Assembly (NCBI GenBank): GCA_022828145.1
Contig: JAJEJA010000053.1
Coordinates: 1-56,201, forward strand
Source of the DNA: Candidatus Poribacteria bacterium
GTDB lineage: Bacteria; Poribacteria; WGA-4E; WGA-3G
Reading direction: 5' to 3'
DNA length: 56,201 bases
Part shown: positions 1 to 8,126 of the stretch, one piece after another
Layout: each line of letters begins with the position of its first letter
Position numbering within the stretch: position 1 is the stretch's first letter
Notes under the pieces: model-generated
What the model was told of the DNA's origin: nothing
What the model saw: the letters and a program-made list of their open reading frames with translations, nothing else
The model's database searches: none
Position numbers and translations under genes: made by a program

Positions 1-12
1 GGAGTGCTTATG

Positions 13-33
13 GTAGGAGCGATCTCCGAATCG
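13..33. repeat. Dispersed repeat arm
   Basis: The 21-mer at 13-33 (GTAGGAGCGATCTCCGAATCG) recurs as its reverse complement at 22231-22251, which makes it a dispersed palindromic repeat arm. The rest of 1-125 shows no gene. Confidence 0.6.
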
Positions 34-125
34 TGACCTACTTATTTAGTCTGGACTGTCCACTATGTCTTTTTTAGACGACTTGATGTTGCATTATAGC
101 ATGAGTAAAAATCTCCTGCAAAACC

Positions 126-154
126 TTTACTTTAATCTTGGAAAATGGTATAAT
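126..154 (+). promoter_or_regulatory. Putative sigma-70 promoter for aroK-aroB
   Basis: TATAAT at 149-154 is preceded by TG one base upstream (TGGTATAAT, an extended -10). A weak -35, TTTACT, lies at 126-131 with a 17-bp spacer. The aroK start is about 65 bases downstream. This is a consensus match only. Confidence 0.45.
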
Positions 155-224
155 ACAAAACATCTATAAAATCACGTGATCTCATTTTCAGTAAATTAGA
201 TAACTGTGAAAGGTAAAAAGAAAG

Positions 225-788
225 GTGAAACGTTCGTTTCAAAAGCAACCAAATATAGTTCTCATCGGTTTTATGGGTACAGGTAAGTCCTCTGTAGGTA
301 AGCGGCTTTCTGCCCAGTTGCGGATGCGTTATGTTGATATTGACACAGTTATTGAACGGCAAAGCCAACGACCTATCACCGATATTTTTGATGAAGACGG
401 TGAAGAAGTTTTTCGTCAACTTGAAACTGAAGCGGTTAACAAAGTATCAAATTACGCCAATTATGTTATCTCCACTGGTGGGGGAGTTGTCCTAAGGGAA
501 ACTAATGTATCCAGACTAAAAGAGAATGGCGTGGTTTTCTGTCTGACAGCTACACCAGAAGAAATCTTCAAACGTGTCAGTCACCATACACACCGTCCCT
601 TACTGCAAACACCCGATGCGATGGACACAATACGAACGATGTTAGCAGAACGAAATCCATATTACGCAAAAGCCGATTATATGATAAACACGACAGGTAA
701 GTCCTTTGACGAGATAATTTCTCGTATCAAAGGCATTTTCTATAGAGATGCATTACGTCGGAAATCACCCAACAAAAAGCACGCGTGA
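225..788 (+). CDS. aroK: Shikimate kinase
   Basis: Cytoplasmic kinase of the shikimate pathway that phosphorylates shikimate at the 3-OH with ATP. The 187-residue protein is slightly longer than the usual 165-175. It has the P-loop GFMGTGKSS near residues 16-24, the shikimate-binding acidic pair in VDID near residues 37-40, and the conserved STGGGVVLR loop near residues 83-91. An RPLL segment in the lid region supplies the usual ATP/substrate-binding arginine. The start codon is GTG, with a purine-rich AAAGAAAG just upstream. It lies directly before aroB with only a few bases between them, so the two consecutive-pathway enzymes are almost certainly co-transcribed. The C-terminal tail is basic and unremarkable. 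Family assignment is secure; whether it should be aroK or aroL is only a naming matter. Confidence 0.95.
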   Translation: MKRSFQKQPNIVLIGFMGTGKSSVGKRLSAQLRMRYVDIDTVIERQSQRPITDIFDEDGEEVFRQLETEAVNKVSNYANYVISTGGGVVLRETNVSRLKENGVVFCLTATPEEIFKRVSHHTHRPLLQTPDAMDTIRTMLAERNPYYAKADYMINTTGKSFDEIISRIKGIFYRDALRRKSPNKKHA

Positions 789-795
789 TGATAAT

Positions 796-1884
796 ATGTT
801 AAAAACACTTGAAGTTGCACTAAAAGAAGACAGCTATCCACTTCTCGTCGGTACAGGACTTATTGACCGTATCGGTTTTTTTCTTAACACGTATACAAAA
901 TCGGAAAAGGTCTTTATCGTCAGTGATTCTTTTGTCAATCAACAGTTTATACCCATCGTCAAACAGAATTTAATCAAGAACGGATATGATGTTACTGTGC
1001 TTGCGATCCCTGGCGGTGAGGAGAGCAAATCAATTACACAGTTAAATCGAGTTTTAGATGCACTAATTGATTCGCATCTTGACAGACGTTCCACGGTTAT
1101 TGCCTTTGGGGGCGGTGTCATCGGAGATTTAAGTGGATTCGCAGCTTCTATCTTTATGCGAGGTATCGCTTATGTACAAATTCCAACAACTTTACAAGCA
1201 CAAGTTGATGCAAGTGTTGGCGGTAAAACTGCAATCAATCATCCTAAAGGAAAGAACCTTATCGGCACATTTCATCAACCCAAATTAGTCGTCATTGATA
1301 TTAACACGTTGAACACCTTACCCAAACGAGATATCAAAGCAGGATTAATTGAAGTGATAAAAATGGGTGTGATACGGGATACGTTTCTGTTTGAGATGGT
1401 AGAGGAAAACCTTGATGCTATCCTGAATTTGGATGCTGAGATTCTAATAGAGATGATTTCAAGCGCATGTGCAAACAAAGCGGATATAGTAGCAAAAGAC
1501 GAAAAAGAAAGTCACTTACGGATGGTCCTGAACTATGGACATACCTTTGGTCATGCACTTGAAGCACTCACTGAATATAATAGATATAGACACGGTGAAG
1601 CCGTCTCTATCGGCATAAACTGTGCAGCAAAGTTGGCAGTCAACTTAGACATGCTTTCCGAAAAAGACTACCGGAGACAACGGACTCTCTTGGAAAGAGC
1701 AGATTTGCCTCTGAGTTTTCCTTCTGATCTATCTCCAGAAACAGTATGCAAGTCAATGTATCTTGATAAGAAAACACTCGGAGGAAAGTTACGCCTCATA
1801 CTACCTACACGTATTGGAGAAGTTGTTATCCGAGATGATGTTACAGACAAAGAAATCATACATGCCATTTCAGAATGTTATTAG
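796..1884 (+). CDS. aroB: 3-dehydroquinate synthase
   Basis: Converts DAHP to 3-dehydroquinate with NAD and a divalent metal, the second step of chorismate synthesis. I start it at ATG 796, giving 362 residues, which fits the family; the longer frame from 748 would overlap aroK by 41 bases and adds nothing conserved. Visible landmarks are the NAD-binding PGGEESK and GGGVIGD motifs, the active-site segment IPTTLQAQVDASVGGKTAIN, and the metal ligands in LIEVIK, NYGHTFGHALE and YRHGEAVSIG. It forms an operon with aroK. No lesion is seen. Confidence 0.96.
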   Translation: MLKTLEVALKEDSYPLLVGTGLIDRIGFFLNTYTKSEKVFIVSDSFVNQQFIPIVKQNLIKNGYDVTVLAIPGGEESKSITQLNRVLDALIDSHLDRRSTVIAFGGGVIGDLSGFAASIFMRGIAYVQIPTTLQAQVDASVGGKTAINHPKGKNLIGTFHQPKLVVIDINTLNTLPKRDIKAGLIEVIKMGVIRDTFLFEMVEENLDAILNLDAEILIEMISSACANKADIVAKDEKESHLRMVLNYGHTFGHALEALTEYNRYRHGEAVSIGINCAAKLAVNLDMLSEKDYRRQRTLLERADLPLSFPSDLSPETVCKSMYLDKKTLGGKLRLILPTRIGEVVIRDDVTDKEIIHAISECY

Positions 1885-1910
1885 CTTTTAACTCTTTTAA
1901 GAGGAAATAT

Positions 1911-3170
1911 ATGATATATAATAAAACAAACTTTTGTGTACTTGCTTGCTTAGTTCTATTTCTATGCGGCACCTACGCTTTTAGTCAAGAGCCTGTCGCA
2001 CCATCAAATGTTGTGGCAAAGGACACACCGAATGATGATGGCACAAGTATCACCGTTACATGGGATACTATTCCTGAAGAAAGTGGAATCGTAAGTTATA
2101 CTATTCTACGGAATACTGATGCAGGAGAATTTAAGGAAATAGCTGATAAAATAAATCCAAAGGAAATATTAGATAAAAAAAAACCAAACCTATCAAAGTA
2201 TAAGGATACCAAGATAGTTAAGGGAAAGTCACATGCATACATTGTGCATGCTGTTTATATTGACGATGCCCCTATGGATTCTGAAGAAATTTTAACGCTA
2301 ATAGGATTCCTTCGTAGGCTGTTGAGAATGTTTGGCTATAAAAGTGAAATGCATATACCTTCTGAACAAACTGCTGCAGTAAAAGCAACTGGACAATGGT
2401 TTCATACAGGTAAAACACCACTATTCCTTGCCATGCTCCTTTTTTCTTCTGCGATCGTATGGAATATCTATCATGCACGCAGTGGAAGAGAGGTTTTTAT
2501 TAGACGGATTCCTGGTTTAGAAGCTGTTGAAGAAGCCATCGGTAGAGCGACTGAGATGGGTCGCTCAATTCTTTACGTCTTAGGGTTAGGCGGCGTAGAC
2601 AATGTCGCTACAATTGCAAGTATGACAATACTCGGACAGGTCGCACGGCGAACAGCAGACTATGAAACGTCCCTTCGCGTTCCATGCAATGATCCGATTG
2701 TGTTGAACGTTGTTCGTGAAATGGTAAAGACGTCGTATCTTGATGTAGGGAGACCGGATGCATACAATGAGGACGATATATTCTTCCTGACCACCGATCA
2801 ATTCGCGTATGCTGCAGGTGTTGATGGCATGATGATACGGGAAAAACCGGCAGCCGTATTCCTACAAGGGCAATTCTACGCAGAATCACTTCTCATGGCT
2901 GAAACCGGTAATTCTATCGGTGCTATTCAGATCGCTGGCACTGACTCTGAACATCAACTACCCTTCTTTATTGCAGCCTGTGATTATACATTGATTGGAG
3001 AAGAACTCTATGCAGCCAGTGCTTACCTTTCCAAAGAACCGATGCTCCTTGGAAGTTTAAAAGGTCAGGACTGGGGCAAACTGCTTATTTTTGCTGCGAT
3101 CATTCTTGGTGTCTCTCTTGAATTTTTCGGTATTAACTGGATTACAACACTCTTAAGAAGTGTGAGTTAG
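1911..3170 (+). CDS. FN3-domain membrane protein (DUF6754-like)
   Basis: Start chosen at ATG 1911, which has an AAGAGGAAA ribosome site 4 bases upstream; the longer frame from 1875 overlaps aroB. The 419-residue product begins with a signal peptide (hydrophobic core around residues 9-24), then a fibronectin type III-like domain (about 29-120). A transmembrane segment follows near 170-187, then a conserved alpha/beta-looking domain (about 195-385) with GLGGVDNVATIASM and LQGQFYAESLLMAETGN, and a last membrane helix near 395-412. I recall this domain as DUF6754 in environmental bacteria; its function is unknown. It heads a four-gene set (to 5828) with gaps of 3-8 bases, which suggests one membrane complex. 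The link to the upstream aro genes is positional only. Confidence 0.75.
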   Translation: MIYNKTNFCVLACLVLFLCGTYAFSQEPVAPSNVVAKDTPNDDGTSITVTWDTIPEESGIVSYTILRNTDAGEFKEIADKINPKEILDKKKPNLSKYKDTKIVKGKSHAYIVHAVYIDDAPMDSEEILTLIGFLRRLLRMFGYKSEMHIPSEQTAAVKATGQWFHTGKTPLFLAMLLFSSAIVWNIYHARSGREVFIRRIPGLEAVEEAIGRATEMGRSILYVLGLGGVDNVATIASMTILGQVARRTADYETSLRVPCNDPIVLNVVREMVKTSYLDVGRPDAYNEDDIFFLTTDQFAYAAGVDGMMIREKPAAVFLQGQFYAESLLMAETGNSIGAIQIAGTDSEHQLPFFIAACDYTLIGEELYAASAYLSKEPMLLGSLKGQDWGKLLIFAAIILGVSLEFFGINWITTLLRSVS

Positions 3171-3178
3171 GAGGTTAA

Positions 3179-3937
3179 ATGAAGCGACAAGTACCATTGG
3201 CTCTCTGCTTCCTTTTCGGTGTAGCCATGATCTACACACAGTTCAGTCCGCATCAATATTCCGAGGCAGTATATAATGAAGTAATTAAATGGGGTCTCAT
3301 CATATCACCGTTTGCATTGGTGTTGGCGGTTGTGACGTTGATTCAGACGCATACATCAAGAATTCGGTTCCGTTCAGAACATTGGCAATACAGTTTTATT
3401 GTCTTCATCGGCATGATAGTGATGGTTGCTGTAGGTCTTTTTTTTGTTCCTAATTGGCTACTTAACCTTTTACCTGAAAATGTCAGCACAGCCTTAGCAG
3501 ATGTTCAAATCGGACCACAGAATCCAGTTTTTGTATGGTTATATGACAATGTACAAGTCCCGATGGATGCAACGATGTTTTCTCTACTCGCCTTCTTTAT
3601 TGCGTCAGCGGCGTTTCGTGCTTTCCGCGCCCGTGCGTTTGAAGCAACCCTACTCCTCATCACCGCCATGTTTGTCATGTTGGGTAATATCCCAGTTGGT
3701 GACCTGGTTTGGAACAAGGTAATATCTTGGCTTCCTTTGCCAGAGTCCTGGGTTCTCTTGGAAGATGGCACATCTCGGATGGAAGATGGGGCATCTTGGC
3801 TCCGACAGGAGATATTGGACGTTCCGAACACTGCAGCGCGACGGGGAATCATACTCGGTGTAAGTTTAGGCGTAATTTCACAATCTATACGAATAATATT
3901 AGGTATTGAACGTTCATATCTTGGAGGAGGAGATTAA
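3179..3937 (+). CDS. Polytopic membrane protein of unknown function
   Basis: I do not recognise the family. The 252-residue protein has about five to six hydrophobic stretches: near residues 5-20, 36-56, 75-98, 120-140 and 155-178, and a final one near 225-240. Between the last helices lies an amphipathic loop with a repeated WxLLEDGTSRMEDGASWL pattern. The start ATG 3179 follows GGAGG within TTAGGAGGTTAA. It begins 8 bases after the FN3 gene and ends 3 bases before the next gene, so it belongs to the same transcription unit and probably the same complex. No enzymatic motif is visible. Confidence 0.7.
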   Translation: MKRQVPLALCFLFGVAMIYTQFSPHQYSEAVYNEVIKWGLIISPFALVLAVVTLIQTHTSRIRFRSEHWQYSFIVFIGMIVMVAVGLFFVPNWLLNLLPENVSTALADVQIGPQNPVFVWLYDNVQVPMDATMFSLLAFFIASAAFRAFRARAFEATLLLITAMFVMLGNIPVGDLVWNKVISWLPLPESWVLLEDGTSRMEDGASWLRQEILDVPNTAARRGIILGVSLGVISQSIRIILGIERSYLGGGD

Positions 3938-3940
3938 GCA

Positions 3941-4756
3941 ATGCTTGAAAGATTTATGAATATGGACAGAAGGATCATCTTCCTTTTGATCGCCCTGGTC
4001 GTTATAATTCCTACCTTGATACCTGTTAGATTACGCATCACAGTCTCTGAACCAACGCAAAAACTGTACGACTATATTGAGGCACTCCCATCAGGATCAA
4101 ATATTATGTTAGCTTTCGATTACGGTCCATCCTCCCTGGCAGAACCGGAGCCGATGGCAAAAGCTGTCATGCAGCACTGTTTTAGTAAAGGGATAAACGT
4201 AATAGGTATGACACTTTTTCCCAGTACAGTAACATTAGCAGATAAACTCATGAAAAAGATCGCTGATGAAAACAACGCAGTCTATGGAGAGGATTACGTG
4301 TTCTTAGGTTACCGACCAGGTACATTACCGGTTATCCTCGGCATGGGTACAAACATAGCCAACGTCTTTGATAAAGATTATCAGGATACACCCCTAAGTG
4401 ATATTCCACTGATGGCAAATGTTAAGAACTATGACCAGATTTCATTACTGCTTGATCTGGCTTCCAGTAGTACAACAGAAACATGGATAATCTATGCTAA
4501 CACAAAATATGATTTGAAGATCGCTGCAGGTGTTACTGCCGTTATTATCGCGCAGATGTATCCATACCTACAGACTGGCCAGCTGGTAGGAATGATGCCA
4601 GGCTATTTGGGTGCTGCTGAATACGAAAAACTGCTCAATGCTCCTGGAGACGGCACGGTGGGGCTTAATACAGCATCCTTTGCACATCTACTGATTATCG
4701 GCTTGGTGATCTTAGGTAATATTGCATTCTTTATACAACGACGAAAGGAGGCGTAA
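3941..4756 (+). CDS. Membrane-anchored protein of unknown function
   Basis: The 271-residue protein has an N-terminal membrane helix (residues 12-28), a large soluble region and a C-terminal helix (about 246-263) ending in a positively charged QRRKEA tail. This leaves the middle domain probably outside the cytoplasm. The soluble part has alternating strands and helices (NIMLAFDYGPSS, INVIGMTLFP, WIIYANTKYDL, GQLVGMMPGYLGAAEYEKLL), reminiscent of a Rossmann-like or periplasmic-binding-type fold, but I cannot name it. An AGGAGGAG ribosome site lies in the 3' end of the preceding gene. It is the third gene of the FN3/membrane set. The C-terminal pattern GYLGAAEYE may help in profile searches. 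Confidence 0.7.
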   Translation: MLERFMNMDRRIIFLLIALVVIIPTLIPVRLRITVSEPTQKLYDYIEALPSGSNIMLAFDYGPSSLAEPEPMAKAVMQHCFSKGINVIGMTLFPSTVTLADKLMKKIADENNAVYGEDYVFLGYRPGTLPVILGMGTNIANVFDKDYQDTPLSDIPLMANVKNYDQISLLLDLASSSTTETWIIYANTKYDLKIAAGVTAVIIAQMYPYLQTGQLVGMMPGYLGAAEYEKLLNAPGDGTVGLNTASFAHLLIIGLVILGNIAFFIQRRKEA

Positions 4757-4760
4757 TCTG

Positions 4761-5828
4761 ATGGAAGTTTTCGGACTCTGGGTTGCAGCTGCCTTGACAT
4801 TATGCATCTATAGTTTTCTCTACAGAGATAATCCGTTCTATCGTTTCGCGGAACACCTTTTTGTGGGTATATCTGTGGGATACGGTATCGTTATCGCCAT
4901 ACACCAAGGTGTCATTCCGTTAGCTTGGGAACCCTTATCTGAAGCATTTGGGGGTCTCTGGATAGAAATAGCTGGTGATGTTACACCTGAATCACGACAA
5001 GCACTCTGGGGACTATTTAGAATAATACCAGTTTGCATCGGACTTCTGTTTTTTGCACGACTGTCACCAAATTATGCGTGGTTAATTCGGTACCCGATTG
5101 CTATTCTCATCGGTTTTGGTGCAGGTGCAGCAATTCCTAATGTGCTGCAAGCGAACATCTTTAAACAGACACAAGGCACAGTTGCACCGTTCGTTACAAT
5201 TCATACTGCTGATCCTGCCTCTTGGGTAGGCACTGTGGGTGCGGTGCTAATGGTCATTGGTGTCATAATCACGATCTCGTATTTTCTGATTTCTGTTGAA
5301 CAGAGAGATTCCTTCAAGTGGTTATCCATTATTGGAATAGGGTTAGGTTCATGGGGATTCGCTTTCGTAATTGCCGACAGTATTACTAATGATGGTTTAA
5401 CAGCAACTGAAATAGTGGGTTCCATTCTGATGGTTTTAGGTCTATTAGGCACAGGATATTACTTTGTTTCTTCAGTTGAACAGAGGAATACTTTTAAGTG
5501 GTTACCCATTGCCGGCATCAGTCTGCTCATTATCGGTTTTATAGTGATATATGGCAATACGATATGGAATGGCAACCTAACCCCATGGGAAGTCTTCAGT
5601 GCTGTTCTGATAGTCATTGGTGTATTCTGTACACTTACCTATTTCTTCTTTTCTGTTGAACACAGAGGTGCTATTCAGTGGACATCAAAGATCGGCATCG
5701 GTTTCTTAATGATAGGGTTCGGTGCTGCATTCGGTAACACCGTTATGGGGCGTCTGGCACTTATGATTCACCGTGTCGGTTTCCTCATCAACGATTGGCT
5801 GGGATCAATTGTTGCACTTTTCGGTTAG
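4761..5828 (+). CDS. Polytopic membrane protein with triplicated unit
   Basis: Start chosen at ATG 4761, preceded by AAAGGAGG with an 8-base spacer; the frame from 4722 overlaps the previous gene. The 355-residue protein is very hydrophobic. The N-terminal part (EVFGLWVAAALTLCIYSFLYRDNPFYRF) and the C-terminal FGAAFGNTVMGRLALMIHRV look like one ancestral protein. Between them sit three consecutive 60-residue units, each with two hydrophobic helices around a hydrophilic SVEQR(D/N)xFKW-type turn (SVEHRGAIQW in the third). It is the last gene of the FN3/membrane set. Function is unknown; a channel or scaffold role would be a guess. Confidence 0.75.
   Translation: MEVFGLWVAAALTLCIYSFLYRDNPFYRFAEHLFVGISVGYGIVIAIHQGVIPLAWEPLSEAFGGLWIEIAGDVTPESRQALWGLFRIIPVCIGLLFFARLSPNYAWLIRYPIAILIGFGAGAAIPNVLQANIFKQTQGTVAPFVTIHTADPASWVGTVGAVLMVIGVIITISYFLISVEQRDSFKWLSIIGIGLGSWGFAFVIADSITNDGLTATEIVGSILMVLGLLGTGYYFVSSVEQRNTFKWLPIAGISLLIIGFIVIYGNTIWNGNLTPWEVFSAVLIVIGVFCTLTYFFFSVEHRGAIQWTSKIGIGFLMIGFGAAFGNTVMGRLALMIHRVGFLINDWLGSIVALFG
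5221..5760 (+). repeat. Three 180-bp in-frame tandem units in a membrane gene
   Basis: Equivalent motifs fall at the same offset in 5221-5400, 5401-5580 and 5581-5760: the SVEQR/SVEQR/SVEHR codons begin at about 5291, 5471 and 5651. The period is exactly 180 bp (60 codons). The units have diverged in sequence, so the duplication is not recent, yet no indel has accumulated. Confidence 0.85.
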
Positions 5829-5867
5829 CGGTTTAAAGGAGATATAATCAATATAAGGAGAAAATAG

Positions 5868-6713
5868 ATGCAACTCGGTTACAGCACATGGGGTATGCCG
5901 ACTGTTCCTATAGACGTGTCTATCCCACATCTCGCTTTCCTCGGTTTTGATGGAATTGAGTTAACGATCATTCAACGGTTTACCACTGAACTGAGCACAT
6001 TAGATTCAGTTGAACGCAAACGGATCGCTTCCTTGCTTGAGGAACATAATTTAGCTTTACCCGCAATAGCAGCACATTCTAATCTGATGGATGTTGATGT
6101 TGAATCTCACAAGCGGAATATGTGGCGTTTGAAAGGTGGCGTTGACCTGGCAATTGACCTTGCACAAGGCGATAATATCGCTGCTGTCAATACGACAACA
6201 GGTGGTAAACCCGGTGAATGGGACACAAAGAAGGATTTCTTGTGTGAACGTGTCGGTGAATTGGTTGATTATGCTGCATCAAAAGGCGTAATTATTGCGA
6301 TGGAACCACACATCGGGGCGATTATAGATACACCTGCAAAAGTGCTTGAACTGCTTGAAATCATAGATTCACCATATCTAAAGGTCAATTTTGACATTAG
6401 CCATTTCGATATAGTCGGCATGTCAACTGAAGAGACGGTTTCAGCATTAGCACCCGTTTCCGTACATACACATGTAAAAGACCAACGCGGTATATCACCC
6501 GATTTTGAGTTTCTCATTCCCGGTGAAGGTGAATTTGATTATGTAGAATATCTTAAAGCGATGCAGGAACACGGATATGATGGATTTATCACTGCTGAAG
6601 TGAGCTTTATGGTTCAAGCGCGAAAGGATTACGACCCCCTCGCAGCAGCAGATTTGACATACAAGACCCTATCTAAAGCATTTGAAGATACCGGTATTGC
6701 GCGAAATTCATAG
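5868..6713 (+). CDS. Sugar phosphate isomerase/epimerase-like TIM barrel protein
   Basis: A 281-residue AP-endonuclease-2/xylose-isomerase-like barrel. The metal site is visible in order: Glu in IAMEPHIG, Asp and His in NFDISHFD, His in HTHVKD, and Glu in ITAEVS near the C-terminus. Family members interconvert ketoses or aldoses, or act in inositol and keto-sugar catabolism; the substrate here cannot be read from sequence. A strong AAGGAG box lies upstream of the ATG, and the next gene (a sulfatase) starts 10 bases after its stop. It is therefore likely co-transcribed with the two sulfatases, which suggests breakdown of sulfated sugars or polysaccharides. No signal peptide, so cytoplasmic. 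Confidence 0.85.
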   Translation: MQLGYSTWGMPTVPIDVSIPHLAFLGFDGIELTIIQRFTTELSTLDSVERKRIASLLEEHNLALPAIAAHSNLMDVDVESHKRNMWRLKGGVDLAIDLAQGDNIAAVNTTTGGKPGEWDTKKDFLCERVGELVDYAASKGVIIAMEPHIGAIIDTPAKVLELLEIIDSPYLKVNFDISHFDIVGMSTEETVSALAPVSVHTHVKDQRGISPDFEFLIPGEGEFDYVEYLKAMQEHGYDGFITAEVSFMVQARKDYDPLAAADLTYKTLSKAFEDTGIARNS

Positions 6714-6723
6714 AGGAAATAAG

Positions 6724-8100
6724 ATGAAACCAAACATACTTCTTCTCATAACAGATCAGCAGCGATGGGATGCGATGGGTTGTAGTGGTGGATGGGTGCA
6801 GACGCCACATCTGGATCGCATCTCAAACGAAGGGGTCCGTTTCACAAATTGCGTGACGACATCTCCTGTCTGTATTCCCACACGGCTCAGTTTAGCAACA
6901 GGTTTGTATCCACACAATACTGGTGTTTGGAACAACATGGGACATACCATGTCCGCTGACACTCCCACCTGGATGCAAGCTGTACGGGCAGCCGGTTATC
7001 GGACAAGTCTCTTCGGCAAGACTCACCTTCATCCACACCATGGTGACCTGCGTGATCGCGAGGATTTAATGCATGCTTATGGATTAGATGATGTAGATGA
7101 GATTGGTGGTCCTCGAGCAAGTGCACGTGTGAAATCGTATATGACCGACATGTGGGAAGAGAAAGGTCTATGGGACGGATATCGGGCGGACTACAGTGAA
7201 AGATTCAGCAATAAACCGTACATCGTACGTCCATCTCCACTCGGTCTTGAAAACTATGCTGATGTTTACGTTGGACAACAGGCAAAACAGTATATCCATA
7301 ATTATGACCGCACCGAACCGTGGTGTTGCTGGGTGAGTTTCGGTGGACCGCATGAACCGTGGGACACACCTGAACCTTATGCCAGTATGTATGACCCAAA
7401 TGCTATGCCACCCCCAATACAACGACCTGAAACAGGTGATCGTCCTCTGGGTAATCTGGACAGTAAGATGCGGCAGATGAATCCAAAATTTGATGAGGGT
7501 GAAGTTGGACGACTACGAGCAGATTATGCGGGAAATGTTACACTCATTGATGCACAGATCGGTGAAATCCTTGAAGTAATTCAGCAACGTGGTGAACTTG
7601 ATAATACAGTGATTATTCACAGTTCCGACCACGGAGAGATGAATGGTGACTACGGACTCATCTACAAGAATACCTTCCTAAACGGTGCTGTTAGAGTCCC
7701 TTTAATTGTCAGGACACCCGAAACCGCAAGTAAGAATACATCAGAGATTACATGTGATAGTCCTGCTGAATGGATTGACATTGGTCCCACACTTGTTGAA
7801 TACGCCGGTGGTGAAATGAAACATCGTCAATTTGGAAAGTCCTTACGGCCTGTGCTTGATAATCCTACCTCAACGCACCGTGACTATGCAATATCTGAAT
7901 TATCTGGTGAAATAATGTTGCTCAATCAGGAGTGGAAAATAGCGTTGAATCAAGAAGGCGAGTGTTATCTCCTTTTTGATGTGAAGAACGATCCAGATGA
8001 GATTAACAATCTCGCGGGTTTACCAGAAATGAAAGAATTAGAGACCGAGTTAAGGTTGCAGGTCTTAGAACATCTGTTTAACACACAAACGAAAAAGTAG
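6724..8100 (+). CDS. Sulfatase without signal peptide
   Basis: Type I (formylglycine-dependent) sulfatase of 458 residues, start ATG 6724 after AGAGGAAATAAG; the longer frame from 6682 overlaps the previous gene. The catalytic signature CIPTRLSLATG puts the maturable cysteine at residue 50 (C-x-P-x-R). Calcium and substrate residues appear in ITDQQRWD (11-16), FGKTHLH and SSDHGEMNGDYG, as in choline-sulfatase-like and polysaccharide sulfatases. There is no signal peptide, so the enzyme should act in the cytoplasm. The next gene is a close paralogue that carries a Tat signal. The formylglycine-generating enzyme is not in this window. The substrate is unknown; the isomerase neighbour suggests a sulfated sugar. 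Confidence 0.92.
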   Translation: MKPNILLLITDQQRWDAMGCSGGWVQTPHLDRISNEGVRFTNCVTTSPVCIPTRLSLATGLYPHNTGVWNNMGHTMSADTPTWMQAVRAAGYRTSLFGKTHLHPHHGDLRDREDLMHAYGLDDVDEIGGPRASARVKSYMTDMWEEKGLWDGYRADYSERFSNKPYIVRPSPLGLENYADVYVGQQAKQYIHNYDRTEPWCCWVSFGGPHEPWDTPEPYASMYDPNAMPPPIQRPETGDRPLGNLDSKMRQMNPKFDEGEVGRLRADYAGNVTLIDAQIGEILEVIQQRGELDNTVIIHSSDHGEMNGDYGLIYKNTFLNGAVRVPLIVRTPETASKNTSEITCDSPAEWIDIGPTLVEYAGGEMKHRQFGKSLRPVLDNPTSTHRDYAISELSGEIMLLNQEWKIALNQEGECYLLFDVKNDPDEINNLAGLPEMKELETELRLQVLEHLFNTQTKK

Positions 8101-8126
8101 GTTTGAATTGTTTTATTAGGTGTCTT

